Shown piece after piece: positions 45,664-54,336 of a DNA stretch of 64,000 bases. This DNA is from VFJZ01 sp046598415 (lineage in GTDB: Bacteria > Actinomycetota > Thermoleophilia > Gaiellales > F1-60-MAGs149): assembly GCA_046598415.1 (NCBI GenBank), contig JBKJIG010000079.1:1-64000 (forward strand), read 5' to 3'. The notes below the pieces were generated by a model. That model was not told where the DNA came from and searched no databases. It saw only the letters and a list, made by a program, of their open reading frames with translations. A program made the translations under genes and the position numbers. Numbering within the stretch: position 1 is the stretch's first letter; each line of letters begins with the position of its first letter.

Positions 45664-46440
45664 CTACCGCGCGAGGGATCCCTGCAGGCGTACCTTCAGC
45701 CGCAGGATCGCCTTCGTGTGGAGCTGCGAGACGCGCGACTCGGTGACGGACAGCACCTCGCCGATCTCGCGGAGCGTGAGCTCCTCGTAGTAGTAGAGCG
45801 TGATCACCAGCTTCTCACGCTCGGGGAGCCGCTGGATGGCGTCGGCCAGGGCCTCGCGCACCTCGGTCTGGCTCATCGCCTTCGACGGGTCGTCGGCGTG
45901 CGGATCCTCGATCGTGTCGATCAGCGAGACCGTGTCGCCGCCGCCGGTCGAGATCTGCCACAGCTCGTCGAGCGCCGCGACGGACGAGCGGGAGATGGCA
46001 GTCAGCGAGTCCTGGAACTCGTCGACGGTGATGCCGATCTCGTTCGCGACCTCCTCGTCTGAGGGCGGTCGCTTGAAGCGGTTCTCGAGGTCGAGCATCG
46101 CGCGCTCGATCTCGCGGGCCCGCGACCGCACCGAGCGCGGCACCCAGTCGAGCGAGCGCAGCTCGTCGATGATCGATCCCTTGATGCGGGAGATCGCGTA
46201 CGTCTCGAACTTGATCTCGCGGCCCGGGTCGTAGCGCTCGATGGCGCCGATCAGGCCGAGCAGCCCGTACGAGACGAGGTCGCCCTCGTCGACGTGTGCG
46301 GGCAGGCTCGTCGAGATGCGCCCGGCCACGTACTTGACGAGGGGGGCGTAGTTGAGGATCAGGCGGTCCCGGAGCGCCTTATCGCGCGACAGCCGGTACT
46401 TCTGCCAGACGTCCTCGATCGCAACTTTGCTGGGAACCAT
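45664..46440 (-). CDS. whiG: Sigma-70 family factor, FliA/WhiG type
   Basis: 258 residues with region 2 (LILNYAPLVKYVAGRIS, GDLVSYGLLGLIGAIERYDP, FETYAISRIKGSIIDELRSLDWVPRSVR), region 3 (about 115-165) and region 4 (LPEREKLVITLYYYEELTLREIGEVLSVTESRVSQLH). The RSLDWVPRS signature is typical of FliA/WhiG. No flagellar genes are nearby; the sporulation-type name is by family, not proven role. ATG at 46440 shares a base with the Xer stop, so the pair is coupled. Confidence 0.9.
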   Translation of the reverse strand: MVPSKVAIEDVWQKYRLSRDKALRDRLILNYAPLVKYVAGRISTSLPAHVDEGDLVSYGLLGLIGAIERYDPGREIKFETYAISRIKGSIIDELRSLDWVPRSVRSRAREIERAMLDLENRFKRPPSDEEVANEIGITVDEFQDSLTAISRSSVAALDELWQISTGGGDTVSLIDTIEDPHADDPSKAMSQTEVREALADAIQRLPEREKLVITLYYYEELTLREIGEVLSVTESRVSQLHTKAILRLKVRLQGSLAR

Positions 46441-47312
46441 CAAGATCGTGGGTGCGCGAGCGCGTGAGCCTGTCGGAGGTGCGAGACCGAGACCCGGGTG
46501 TAGATCTCCGTGCTCGCTAACGAAGCATGCCCTAGAAGCTCCTGAATTGCGCGCAGATCGCCGCCGTGCTCCAGAAGATGGGTGGCGTACGCGTGTCGGA
46601 GGGCGTGTGGTGAACGGTGTTCGAGTCCGAGCGAGCTGAGGCGGCGGCTGAGGATGCGCCGGACGGCGGTCTCCTCGATGCGCCGCCCGCGCATGCTCAG
46701 CAGCAGGGCAGCGCCACTCGCATCGGTCGCCACCTCCGGGCGCCCGTGGGCCAGCCAGGCGGCGACGGCGGCGGCCGCCGGCTCGCCGATCGGGACGACG
46801 CGCTCCTTGTCGCCCTTGCCGAGCACGCGCACCGAGCGGGCGTCGACGTCGCCGCGGTCGAGTCCGCAGGCCTCGCTGACGCGCAGGCCGCAGCCGTACA
46901 GCAGCTCGAGCGTCGCGCGGTCGCGCAGGCCCGCCACGCCGTCGGGCCAGTGCTCGTCCAGCAGACGGCCGAGCTCCGACTCGCGCGGCGCGTCGGGCAG
47001 TCGGCGCTCGCGCTTCGGTCCCGGCAGCTCCGCGGCCGGATCGGTCGTTGCGCGGCCGGCGGTGTGCAGGCGGCGGTGCAGCGAGCGCAGGGCGGCCAGG
47101 GCGCGGGCCCGCGAGGCGGGTGCCAGGCCGCGGCCGGCGAGGTCGGACGCGTAGGCGCGCACGTCGGCGCGGGTGGCCGTGGAGGGCGTCTGCGCGCGGC
47201 CCTCGAGCCACGCGGCGTAGGTACGAAGGTCGGCGCCGTACGAGCGCAGCGTCGCGGGCGAGGCGCCGCGAGCGCGCTCTCCGTCCAGGAACCACTCGAC
47301 GTCGGTCGGCAT
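46440..47312 (-). CDS. Tyrosine recombinase XerC/XerD family
   Basis: 290 residues, usual Xer length. SAM-like N-terminal domain (about 1-85) and catalytic domain with Arg in YGCGLRVSEACGL, Lys in LGKGDKERVVP, HALRHAYATHLL (HxxR), the His of LLGHASLASTEIYT and the nucleophile Tyr in that segment. Probably resolves chromosome dimers. ATG at 47312. Coupled with the sigma factor downstream, an arrangement also seen in other actinobacteria. Confidence 0.92.
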   Translation of the reverse strand: MPTDVEWFLDGERARGASPATLRSYGADLRTYAAWLEGRAQTPSTATRADVRAYASDLAGRGLAPASRARALAALRSLHRRLHTAGRATTDPAAELPGPKRERRLPDAPRESELGRLLDEHWPDGVAGLRDRATLELLYGCGLRVSEACGLDRGDVDARSVRVLGKGDKERVVPIGEPAAAAVAAWLAHGRPEVATDASGAALLLSMRGRRIEETAVRRILSRRLSSLGLEHRSPHALRHAYATHLLEHGGDLRAIQELLGHASLASTEIYTRVSVSHLRQAHALAHPRS

Positions 47313-47335
47313 CAAGGTTCCGCTTTCGCCGCCGG

Positions 47336-47503
47336 TCAGCGAACTCTTCTGCGGCCGCGGAACACGCCCACGGCGAGCGTCGCCATCCACACGGCGAGCG
47401 CCCCGGCCCCGACCGCGATCGGGTACTGGCCGGCCCCGAAAGCGGCCGCGGCGATCGCGGCGAGGCCGACCGTCAGCACGCCGAACAGCGCCACCATGGC
47501 CAT
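47336..47503 (-). CDS. Small two-helix membrane protein (55 residues)
   Basis: Begins MAMVALFGVLTVGLAAIAAA and ends VFRGRRRVR; two hydrophobic helices joined by FGAGQYPIAVGAG and a basic cytoplasmic tail. ATG at 47503 shares a base with the upstream stop (TGATG), and the Xer gene follows 23 bases on, so it sits in one transcript with both. Function unknown. Confidence 0.65.
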   Translation of the reverse strand: MAMVALFGVLTVGLAAIAAAAFGAGQYPIAVGAGALAVWMATLAVGVFRGRRRVR

Positions 47504-47796
47504 CAGGCCGGGACGGCAACGCGGGGCCAGCGACGGTAGATCAGCAGCCCGCCGACCAGGCCGATGGCGATCGGCGGAATGATCGTCCAGAGGAACTCAC
47601 GGGTACCGATGTCGACGGCGGCGTCCTTGGACGCCCGGTCGTAGGCGCTCTTGTCGCCGGCCTTGACGGCCGCCGAGATACGCGCCGCGGTGGCCTGCTC
47701 GCGCAGGGTCGGGCCATAGATCTGGCGCTCGAGGATGTTGCCGAGTGCCCCGGCCACGATCGCGGCCACGAGCACGAGCATGACGGCGTTCTTCAC
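47503..47796 (-). CDS. Small membrane protein, unknown function
   Basis: 97 residues. An N-terminal membrane segment (VMLVLVAAIVAGALGNI), a charged alpha-helical middle (about 25-60; REQATAARISAAVKAGDKSAYDRAS), then a C-terminal membrane segment (WTIIPPIAIGLVGGLLIY). GTG start at 47796. First gene of a small-membrane, Xer, sigma transcript. No family recognised. Confidence 0.75.
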   Translation of the reverse strand: MKNAVMLVLVAAIVAGALGNILERQIYGPTLREQATAARISAAVKAGDKSAYDRASKDAAVDIGTREFLWTIIPPIAIGLVGGLLIYRRWPRVAVPA

Positions 47797-47843
47797 GGCG
47801 GCCTCAGGCTATCGCACGGCCGCGCGAAGAGGGTCGGTCCGCC

Positions 47844-47849
47844 TATTCT
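47844..47849 (+). promoter_or_regulatory. Leaderless-type -10 hexamer TATTCT
   Basis: TATTCT ends seven bases before GTG 47857. Confidence 0.55.
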
Positions 47850-47856
47850 CCGCGGT

Positions 47857-48612
47857 GTGCGCTACCAGTTCGTCGACTGCCGGTTCGATCTCGCCGACCC
47901 CGCCCGGGCGGTCGGGGGCTTCCAGTCCGGCCACATCCCGGGCGCGTCGTTCCTCGATCTCGACGCCGACCTGTCCGACCTGCGCGAGGCGCCGGCTCGT
48001 GGCCGGCACCCGCTGCCGACGGCCGACGCGTTCGCCGACGCGGCCGGCCGGGCGGGCATCGGCAACGGCGTGTTCGTGGTCGCCTACGACGACGCCATGA
48101 CCGGCGGCGCGGCTCGCCTCTGGTGGCTGCTGCGGCACTTCGGGCACAGCGACGTCGCCGTCATCGAGGGCGGCCTGTCCGCCTGGCAGGGTCCGCTCGC
48201 CGGCGGCGACACACGGGTCGAGCCGGTCGTCTTCGAGCCGCGCGAGCGCACCGACGACTCGATGACCGCCGACGAGATCCACGCGCGGCTCGGCGATCCG
48301 GGCCTTGCGATCGTCGACGCGCGGGCGCCGGCCCGCTTCGCCGGCGAGGCGTCCGACGACCCGCTCGCGAACCTCGACCCGGTCGGCGGCCACATCCCCG
48401 GCGCGGTCAACGTGCCCTTCGCCGGCGACCGCAGGTTCGACGCGACGGTGCTGGACGCCGCCGAGATCGTCGTCTACTGCGGCTCGGGAGTCACTGCCTG
48501 CGTCGACGTGCTCGCGCTGCACGCCGCGGGCCGGCCGGACGCGCGTCTGTACGTCGGATCGTGGAGCGAGTGGAGCCGGCGCGGGCTCCCGGTGGCCACC
48601 GGCGAGCACTGA
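47857..48612 (+). CDS. Two-domain sulfurtransferase (rhodanese/3-mercaptopyruvate type)
   Basis: 251 residues made of two rhodanese domains. The first is inactive-like (HIPGASFLDLDADLSD, then VVAYDD without Cys); the second carries the catalytic Cys in VVYCGSGVTACVD. The CGSGVTA loop is typical of mercaptopyruvate sulfurtransferases. GTG at 47857 with leaderless box. The stop shares a base with the proline dehydrogenase start. Confidence 0.93.
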   Translation: MRYQFVDCRFDLADPARAVGGFQSGHIPGASFLDLDADLSDLREAPARGRHPLPTADAFADAAGRAGIGNGVFVVAYDDAMTGGAARLWWLLRHFGHSDVAVIEGGLSAWQGPLAGGDTRVEPVVFEPRERTDDSMTADEIHARLGDPGLAIVDARAPARFAGEASDDPLANLDPVGGHIPGAVNVPFAGDRRFDATVLDAAEIVVYCGSGVTACVDVLALHAAGRPDARLYVGSWSEWSRRGLPVATGEH

Positions 48613-49526
48613 TGTCGGCGATCGACCACCTGCTCGCGCGCGGCGTCCCGTTGATGCCGCGGCGGCTGGTGCGACGGTTCGCAGCGCCCTACATCGCCGG
48701 CGAGACGCTGGCCGAGGCGGTCGAGACGACCCGCCGCCTGAACGCCGCCGGCAAGCGGGTCACGATCGACGTGCTGGGCGAGGAGATCGACGCGCTCGGC
48801 GAGGCGATCGCGATCCGCGACACCTACATCGCGGTGCTCGACGCGCTCGCGCAGAATAGCCTCGACGGCGATGTCAGCGTCAAGCCGACCGGTCTCGGGC
48901 TGAACATCGACCGCGCTGCGTGCCGTGACCTCATCGGCGCCATCGCCGAGCACGCGGCGGCGGGCGGTACCACCGTCGAGATCGACATGGAGGACTCCTC
49001 CACGACGACCGACATCCTCGCCGTCTACCACGAGCTGCGAGCCCGTGGCCACGAGAATCTCGGCATCGTCCTGCAGGCGATGTTGCGCCGCACGCCCGCC
49101 GACATCGACGCGATGGCCGGCCTGCGGCCACGCGTGCGCATCTGCAAGGGCATCTACGTCGAGCCGCCGGATGTGGCCCTGCAGGGGTTCGACGAGGTGC
49201 GCGCGGCCTGGGTGGCGGCGCTGGAGCGGCTGATCGAGATCGACGCGTTCCCGGCTATCGCGACGCACGACGCGTACCTGATCGAGCAGGCGACGGCACG
49301 CGTCACGGCGGCCGGGCTGGCCCCCGACGCGTACGAGTTCCAGATGCTGCTCGGCGTGCGGCCGGGGCTTGGCGACCAGCTGGTGCGCACGGGCCACCCG
49401 GTGCGCGTCTACGTGCCGTTCGGCAACCGCTGGTACGAGTACTCCGTCCGCCGGCTGCGCGAGAACCCCGGGCTGGCGCGGTCCGTCGCCCGCGGCACGC
49501 TGGCGCGTCTCGTCGGGCGGGATTAG
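48612..49526 (+). CDS. Proline dehydrogenase (monofunctional)
   Basis: FAD-dependent oxidation of proline to pyrroline-5-carboxylate at the membrane. 304 residues, typical of the short actinobacterial PRODH. Barrel motifs: SVKPTGLGLNI, VEIDMEDSSTTT, QAMLRRTPAD, RICKGIYVEP, ATHDAYLIEQA, EFQMLLGVRPG and the C-terminal YVPFGNRWYEYSVRRLRENP, with the substrate-binding Arg pair. ATG overlaps the sulfurtransferase stop. No P5C dehydrogenase gene is adjacent. Confidence 0.95.
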   Translation: MSAIDHLLARGVPLMPRRLVRRFAAPYIAGETLAEAVETTRRLNAAGKRVTIDVLGEEIDALGEAIAIRDTYIAVLDALAQNSLDGDVSVKPTGLGLNIDRAACRDLIGAIAEHAAAGGTTVEIDMEDSSTTTDILAVYHELRARGHENLGIVLQAMLRRTPADIDAMAGLRPRVRICKGIYVEPPDVALQGFDEVRAAWVAALERLIEIDAFPAIATHDAYLIEQATARVTAAGLAPDAYEFQMLLGVRPGLGDQLVRTGHPVRVYVPFGNRWYEYSVRRLRENPGLARSVARGTLARLVGRD

Positions 49527-49533
49527 CGGGCGC

Positions 49534-50682
49534 TCACCACTGGTCGAGCGCGTCGACCGTCCAGATGTCGACCAGGTCGTCGCCGCGCACGCAGTGGATC
49601 AGGCGGTACATGGCGAGCGTCTGGTAGCAGTGCGGCGGCTGCAGCTCGACCACGTCGCCGACGGCCAGCGAGCTGCCCTCGGCCAGGTCGATGCGGCCCA
49701 TGTCGTCGCCGACCAGCGAGTAGACGGCGCCCTTCGGAGCGCCGCGGAGGATGCCCGGGTGCTCGATGCCGAAGATGCAGTCGAGCTCCTTGATGCCGGC
49801 GTCCGCGACCACGAAGCCCGGTTGGGCGGCCGAGATGACGGTCGCGCGCACCGACAGGGCGGCGCCGAACGGATGCGGGTCGTCGCGGCGCAGCACGGCG
49901 TCGCGGTAGTTGACGTCCATCAGCGCGTACGTGCCGCCCTGCACCTCGGTGAACACGCCGAGCTCGTAGTCGAAGTCGTGCGTGCCGGTGCCGGCGCCCG
50001 AGACGACGCGCGGCACGAGATCCGCGCGATGCAGCCGCTCGACGAGCGCCACTAGCGGGGCCAGCAGCTCGCGCGAAATCGCCTTGCGCCGGTCGTAGTC
50101 GACGGTGTTCTGGTGGTTGCCGACGTAGCCCTGGACGCCCTCGTAGGTGACGGCGTCGCTGCCGGCGATGCGGCTCGCCAGCGCGACCGCGTCGTCCTCG
50201 TTCGAGATGCCCGTGCGCCTGCCGCCGACCTCGAGGTCGACGAGCAGCCCGAGCGGCGTGCCCGAGGCCCGCGCGGCCACCTCCAGCTGCGCGACGTTGG
50301 CCGGGTCGTCGACGCATACCAGCAGGCCCTCGGCCCGCGCGTTCAGCTCGGCCAGGCGGGCCAGCTTCGGCGCCGTCACGACTGACGTGAACAGCATCAC
50401 GCCCGGGATGCCCGCGTCGGCCATCACCTCGGCCTCGCGCAGCGTCGCGCAGCAGACGCCGACGCCGCCGGCGGCGATCTGCGCGCGCGAGATCTCGATG
50501 GTCTTGTGGATCTTCGCGACCGCACGGATGTCGTAGCCGTGGGCGGCGCCGTGCGCCGCCAGCGACGCGACGTTCGCGTCGAAGACATCCAGGTCGAGGA
50601 CCAGCGACGGCGTGCCGAGCTCGTGCCGGGAGCCGGACTGGCCGATCAGGTGCTCGTTCGGGCCGCGCGCCACATCGCTCAT
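49534..50682 (-). CDS. D-threonine aldolase / D-serine dehydratase-like PLP enzyme
   Basis: 382 residues: alanine-racemase-type PLP barrel with the PLP-lysine in RAVAKIHKTIEIS, VDLEVGGRRTGI, VVSGAGTGTHDFDYE, and a C-terminal metal-binding domain (VVELQPPHCYQTLAMY; His and Cys expected to bind Zn). These features define the DSD1/D-TA family, which cleaves or dehydrates D-hydroxy amino acids. ATG at 50682. Convergent with proline dehydrogenase. Confidence 0.88.
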   Translation of the reverse strand: MSDVARGPNEHLIGQSGSRHELGTPSLVLDLDVFDANVASLAAHGAAHGYDIRAVAKIHKTIEISRAQIAAGGVGVCCATLREAEVMADAGIPGVMLFTSVVTAPKLARLAELNARAEGLLVCVDDPANVAQLEVAARASGTPLGLLVDLEVGGRRTGISNEDDAVALASRIAGSDAVTYEGVQGYVGNHQNTVDYDRRKAISRELLAPLVALVERLHRADLVPRVVSGAGTGTHDFDYELGVFTEVQGGTYALMDVNYRDAVLRRDDPHPFGAALSVRATVISAAQPGFVVADAGIKELDCIFGIEHPGILRGAPKGAVYSLVGDDMGRIDLAEGSSLAVGDVVELQPPHCYQTLAMYRLIHCVRGDDLVDIWTVDALDQW

Positions 50683-50752
50683 GGCCGGAGCCTGACGCTG
50701 CCCCGAACGTGCGTCAAGGAGCCGCTGCCAGGCGGGAAGGCGCCGCCCGTTG

Positions 50753-50998
50753 CTACAGGTTGATGCGGGTCGAGAACACGGTCCGCTCGGAGCGGACGCC
50801 GCCCTGGTTGCGGACGCGCTGCTCGCGCACGACGTGGTGCTCACCGCGTGTGGACTTGTGATGCTGCCGCGCGGACTCGACCGCTGCGCTGAGGGCCTCG
50901 TCCGTGTCGGTACCTGCCGGCGCCCGCCAGCCATCGCCGAGCGCCACCAGTGGCGTCGACTCTCTCGCGACGGTGTACAGCACGGACTCGTCGGACAT
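50753..50998 (-). CDS. Small hypothetical protein
   Basis: 81 hydrophilic residues (MSDESVLYTVARESTPLVALGDGW ...). A beta-strand start followed by a charged helix (EALSAAVESARQHHKS) and a basic end. No family recognised; clean ATG with a G-rich upstream stretch. Upstream on the same strand is the anti-sigma-like kinase. Confidence 0.5.
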   Translation of the reverse strand: MSDESVLYTVARESTPLVALGDGWRAPAGTDTDEALSAAVESARQHHKSTRGEHHVVREQRVRNQGGVRSERTVFSTRINL

Positions 50999-51098
50999 CT
51001 AACGTACCCCCGGTCGCGAGCGCTGGAGCGCGCCCAGAGCCGATTGTACTCGGCATGAGGCCCCGACCACCCCGGTCGCGAGCCTCGCCGCAGGGGGC

Positions 51099-51482
51099 TC
51101 AGCGCGGGATTGCAACCTCGCACCAGACGACGGTGCTGGCACCGTCGGTGACGCCCCACCTGCGTGCGATGTGGCTGACGATGACGAGACCGAGCCCGCC
51201 CTCCCGCGTGCGATCGGGCGCCGGGTCGAACCCGTCTCCCGGGTCGCTGACCTCGACCCGGAGCGCGTCGGCCTCCCGGCTGACGGCGAGCACGACCTCG
51301 CCGCCCTTCACGCGCGGGGCGTGCCGGACGGCGTTGGCCACCAGCTCCGACACGACGATCATCAGATCGCGGCGCAGACGCTCGTCGAGGTCGGGGAGCG
51401 TCGCGATCGCGCCGCGCGCCCGGCGCGGCGCATTCCGGTCGTCCTGCGCGTAGGTTCGCTCGAAGCGCTGCCCAGGCGTCAT
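51099..51482 (-). CDS. RsbW/SpoIIAB-like anti-sigma ATPase domain protein
   Basis: About 127 residues, a lone GHKL ATP-binding domain. N box VSELVANAVRHAP, G1 box VSDPGDGF and G2 box GGLGLVIVSHIA are intact. Such proteins phosphorylate anti-anti-sigma factors or bind sigma factors; no partner gene is beside it. ATG at 51482 (MTPGQRFERTY) is preferred; an ATG at 51536 adds an unlikely 18-residue head. Confidence 0.85.
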   Translation of the reverse strand: MTPGQRFERTYAQDDRNAPRRARGAIATLPDLDERLRRDLMIVVSELVANAVRHAPRVKGGEVVLAVSREADALRVEVSDPGDGFDPAPDRTREGGLGLVIVSHIARRWGVTDGASTVVWCEVAIPR

Positions 51483-51620
51483 CGAGTCCCAGTGGCCACA
51501 GGCGACCGATCCCCGCTCCCGGCGGACGCAAAACATTGTCTGCGTGGAAAGCGCACCGCGGATGCCGTGCGTTCAGCGGCATGACCGTTGTCCGCCCCGC
51601 AACACGCCCGTCCAGCCGCC

Positions 51621-51995
51621 CTACGTGGTCGGCGGGGCGTCGAGCACGAAGATCTCGGCCGCCAGGTCGGGATCGATGTGGTTGGTGCTCATGAACGACG
51701 TCACGCGGCTGCCGGTGAGCTTCTCGACCTCGGCCACGGCGGCGTCGCGCATCGCCTGCTGGAAACGCCCGCGCATGTCGATCACCGCATCGCCGTGGCC
51801 CGAGCGCACGAGCGTCTGCTCGCCCTTGGTGAGCGTGTCCTCGAGCAGGCAGACCACGAGCGTGCCGTTGATCGACGTGCGGGCGCGGCTCGGGCCGCGG
51901 CCGGTGTACTCGTGCGTGAGGCGGATCATCGCGCGAGAGATCTCGCGGTGGAGCGTGGACTCCCGTACCTGGGTAGCTTCGCCGGTCATCGGCAA
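51621..51995 (-). CDS. DUF2294 family protein
   Basis: 124 residues matching the DUF2294 (COG5609) pattern: EYTGRGPSRARTSINGTLVVCLLEDTLTKGEQTLV and VEKLTGSRVTSFMSTNH followed by EIFVLD. Function not established. ATG at 51995 (or 51989). Same strand as the RsbW-like gene 139 bases downstream; a regulatory link is possible but not shown. Confidence 0.85.
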   Translation of the reverse strand: MPMTGEATQVRESTLHREISRAMIRLTHEYTGRGPSRARTSINGTLVVCLLEDTLTKGEQTLVRSGHGDAVIDMRGRFQQAMRDAAVAEVEKLTGSRVTSFMSTNHIDPDLAAEIFVLDAPPTT

Positions 51996-52123
51996 GCTCG
52001 ATTCGCGTCCGGTGGGCGAGCCAGCGCGAACGAGGGGACGGTGACCCGAGAGCGGCGGCGAGGCCGGAATTGCGTCGCGGCGCGATCCCGTCTCCCCTCC
52101 ACCCTACCACCCGCCCCGAGCGG

Positions 52124-52840
52124 TCAGCCGGTCGTGAACCGGTCGATCACGTCGGCGATGGCCGGCGGCGTCCGGATCTGGTCGGCGAAGTCGGCCCAGC
52201 CGACCAGCCCGCGCGCCTCGAACGCCCGGGCGGCCGCGCTCACGTCGTACTCGGTGCGGCGCAGCTCGACGGTGTCGTCGTCGATCAGCGCCCAGTAGGC
52301 GCCGGGCGGGCCGGACGGCAACCCGACGCTGCCCGGGTTGACGAGCTGGTGGCCCGCGACCGTCCGCCGGAACTGCAGGTGCGTGTGACCGACGACGACG
52401 AACGGTTCCTCGGTGCCGGCCAGCATCTCGGTCACCAGCCCGACGCTCGTCTCCGGGGTGATCGGATCGGTGTCGGCGCGCGGCGAGCCGTGGCAGAACA
52501 GCACGTCGTCGCGCGCTGCGGTCTCGGGCAGTCCGCCGAGGTACGTGCGGCCCTCCACGCCGATCGCGTCGCCGCAGGCCAGCGTGACGGCGGCCGTGAA
52601 CGCGTCGAGGCCCTCCTCCGCACCGTGCAGCTCGGCCACCTCGCGGTCGGCGTTGCCGCGGATCACCGTCGCGCCGTCGATGCCGCGCACCAGCTCCAGC
52701 GTCGCCTCCGGGAGCGGCCCCCAGACGATGTCGCCGCCCACGACGACGTGCGCGTCGGGCACGAGCGCCACCTCGGCCAGCACGGCGCGCAGGGCCGGAG
52801 CGTTGCCGTGGATGTCGTAGAGCGCCGCGATCGGAGCCAT
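52124..52840 (-). CDS. Calcineurin-like metallophosphoesterase
   Basis: 238 residues. Metal motifs in order: LYDIHGN (first D/H), VVGGDIVWGP, VIRGNADRE (NxD; usual GNH/GNC context), LFCHGSPRAD and VVGHTHLQFRR (GHxH), then VNPGSVGLP. This is the YfcE/diadenosine-tetraphosphatase-like group acting on small phosphoesters. ATG at 52840 behind a TACCGT box. Substrate unknown. Confidence 0.93.
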   Translation of the reverse strand: MAPIAALYDIHGNAPALRAVLAEVALVPDAHVVVGGDIVWGPLPEATLELVRGIDGATVIRGNADREVAELHGAEEGLDAFTAAVTLACGDAIGVEGRTYLGGLPETAARDDVLFCHGSPRADTDPITPETSVGLVTEMLAGTEEPFVVVGHTHLQFRRTVAGHQLVNPGSVGLPSGPPGAYWALIDDDTVELRRTEYDVSAAARAFEARGLVGWADFADQIRTPPAIADVIDRFTTG

Positions 52841-52846
52841 GCGCCG

Positions 52847-52852
52847 ACGGTA
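52847..52852 (-). promoter_or_regulatory. Leaderless-type -10 hexamer TACCGT
   Basis: TACCGT on the minus strand ends six bases before the ATG at 52840. Confidence 0.5.
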
Positions 52853-52877
52853 GCAACCGAGCCGAGCCGCGGCCAGG

Positions 52878-53252
52878 TCATCGACGGTCGGCCTCGCGGC
52901 GCTCGCGCAGCTCGCGCTGAGCGCCGCGGAACCCCGCCCGCTCGAGCATCGTCGCCGCGTGGTCCGCGGCGGTCGCATCACCGTCGAGCAGGCGCCCAAG
53001 CACGACGCCGAGCTCGTCGCGCAGGCGCTCGGCCGCCGCCTGTTCGGTCGCAGCCCGGTCGGCGAGCCGGCGGGCGGCGCGCTTCCGGCGCGGATCGCGG
53101 CGCGTCGCGAGCACGAGCACGACGGCGAACGCCTCGGTGACGCTCATGTTCTCGACGTCGTGCGCGGCCGCCAGCACCATGTAGGAGTCGCCGCCGCGGA
53201 GTGCGCGGCGGAAACGCGCGCGAGCCGATCCCTGAGCAGTCATCGAACACAT
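52878..53252 (-). CDS. Hypothetical helical protein
   Basis: 124 residues, Ala/Arg-rich, predicted all-helical (EAFAVVLVLATRRDPRRKRAARRL; ERLRDELGVVLGRLLDGDATAADHAATML). ATG at 53252 is chosen for the GGAGAGG seven bases upstream. No family recognised; possibly regulatory. Downstream phosphoesterase has its own promoter-like box. Confidence 0.65.
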   Translation of the reverse strand: MCSMTAQGSARARFRRALRGGDSYMVLAAAHDVENMSVTEAFAVVLVLATRRDPRRKRAARRLADRAATEQAAAERLRDELGVVLGRLLDGDATAADHAATMLERAGFRGAQRELRERREADRR

Positions 53253-53388
53253 GTTCGCCTCTCCGTGAGGATTCCGCAAACGCGATCCTCCTCCCGGGCG
53301 TACCGGACCGCGCCAGGGCGGACGGCGGGGACGGTCTGGACGAAGGACGTCGACTTCGGCGCCGCCGCACCACCGGCGGGCTAGGGGG

Positions 53389-54336
53389 CTAGGGCCCGAT
53401 GTCGCGCAGCGCGCGGCGCTTGTGCGCCGCCAGCGCCATCAGCCGCCGATCGCGCCAGAGTTGTCGCTGCCGCAGGTCGGTGGCGGGCAGCCGGGCACGT
53501 CGCTCACGCTCGACCGTGTCGAGCACCTCGCCGCCCCACTCGACTCGCCGCTGCATGGTCGCGTGGAGGCCGGCGTAGAGTCCCTCGTAGCGCTGCACGT
53601 AGTCGCGGACGCCGGCCGGCGCATTGAGGTCCATCGTCTCGAACGGCCCCATGAACGACCAGCGCAGCGCGAGTCCCTCACGGAGGCCGATGTCGACGTC
53701 CTCGATCGACGCGTAGCCGTCGGCGACGAGCCGGAACGCCTCCTCGAGCAGCGCGGCCTGCAGCCGGTTCATCACGAAGCCGTCGATCTCCCGCCGCATC
53801 ACGATCGGCGACTGGCCGACCCCGATCATCAGGTCGCGGGTGCGCTCGACGACCGCCGGATCCGTCCACGGCGCCGGCACGATCTCGACCGCGGGCACGA
53901 GGTACGGCGGGTTGATCGGATGGACGACCACGCAGCGCGACCGGCCCGTGAGGCGCTCGGTGAACTTCGACGGCAGGAGGGCCGAAGTCGAGCTCGCGAG
54001 GACCGTGTCCGGGTCGGCGCGCTCGTCCAACTCGGCGAAGACGCGCTGCTTGCCGGCCAGGTCCTCGGGAGTGTTCTCCTGGACGTGGTCGGCGCCTGTG
54101 AGCGCGGCCTCGAGCGCGTCGACGACGACGATCCGATGGCCGACGTCGTCGGGCGCCGCGCCGGCGAGCAGCCCTTCGGCGGCGAGCGCCGGCAGGACGC
54201 CGACTGCGAACGCCGCCGCGGCGTCGGCGGCGCCCGGCGCCCGGTCGAAGATCCGCACGTCGTGCCCGCCGCGCGCGAACGCGACGACCCACGCCCGGCC
54301 GATCAGGCCGGCGCCGATGACTGCGATGACGGCGAT
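53389..54336 (-). CDS. 3-hydroxyacyl-CoA dehydrogenase family, lambda-crystallin (L-gulonate dehydrogenase) type; apparent ATC start
   Basis: About 315 residues. NAD-binding VIGAGLIGRAW, then VVVHPINPPYLVPAVEIVP and RRWSFMGPFETMDLN-like C-terminal motifs place it with CRYL1-type dehydrogenases. The first ATG/GTG/TTG (GTG for VRIFD) would cut off the glycine-rich loop. Upstream there is no canonical start before an in-frame TGA; GGAGG (54344-54348) lies seven bases before ATC (54334-54336), which I take as the start or as a mutated start. A TACACT box lies further upstream. Confidence 0.8.
   Translation of the reverse strand: MAVIAVIGAGLIGRAWVVAFARGGHDVRIFDRAPGAADAAAAFAVGVLPALAAEGLLAGAAPDDVGHRIVVVDALEAALTGADHVQENTPEDLAGKQRVFAELDERADPDTVLASSTSALLPSKFTERLTGRSRCVVVHPINPPYLVPAVEIVPAPWTDPAVVERTRDLMIGVGQSPIVMRREIDGFVMNRLQAALLEEAFRLVADGYASIEDVDIGLREGLALRWSFMGPFETMDLNAPAGVRDYVQRYEGLYAGLHATMQRRVEWGGEVLDTVERERRARLPATDLRQRQLWRDRRLMALAAHKRRALRDIGP

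Noticed and set aside
53253..53388. Plus-strand frame ending VWTKDVDFGAAAPPAG
   Set aside because: The end looks protein-like, but no start or ribosome site lies in the gap and the upstream part is antisense to another gene.
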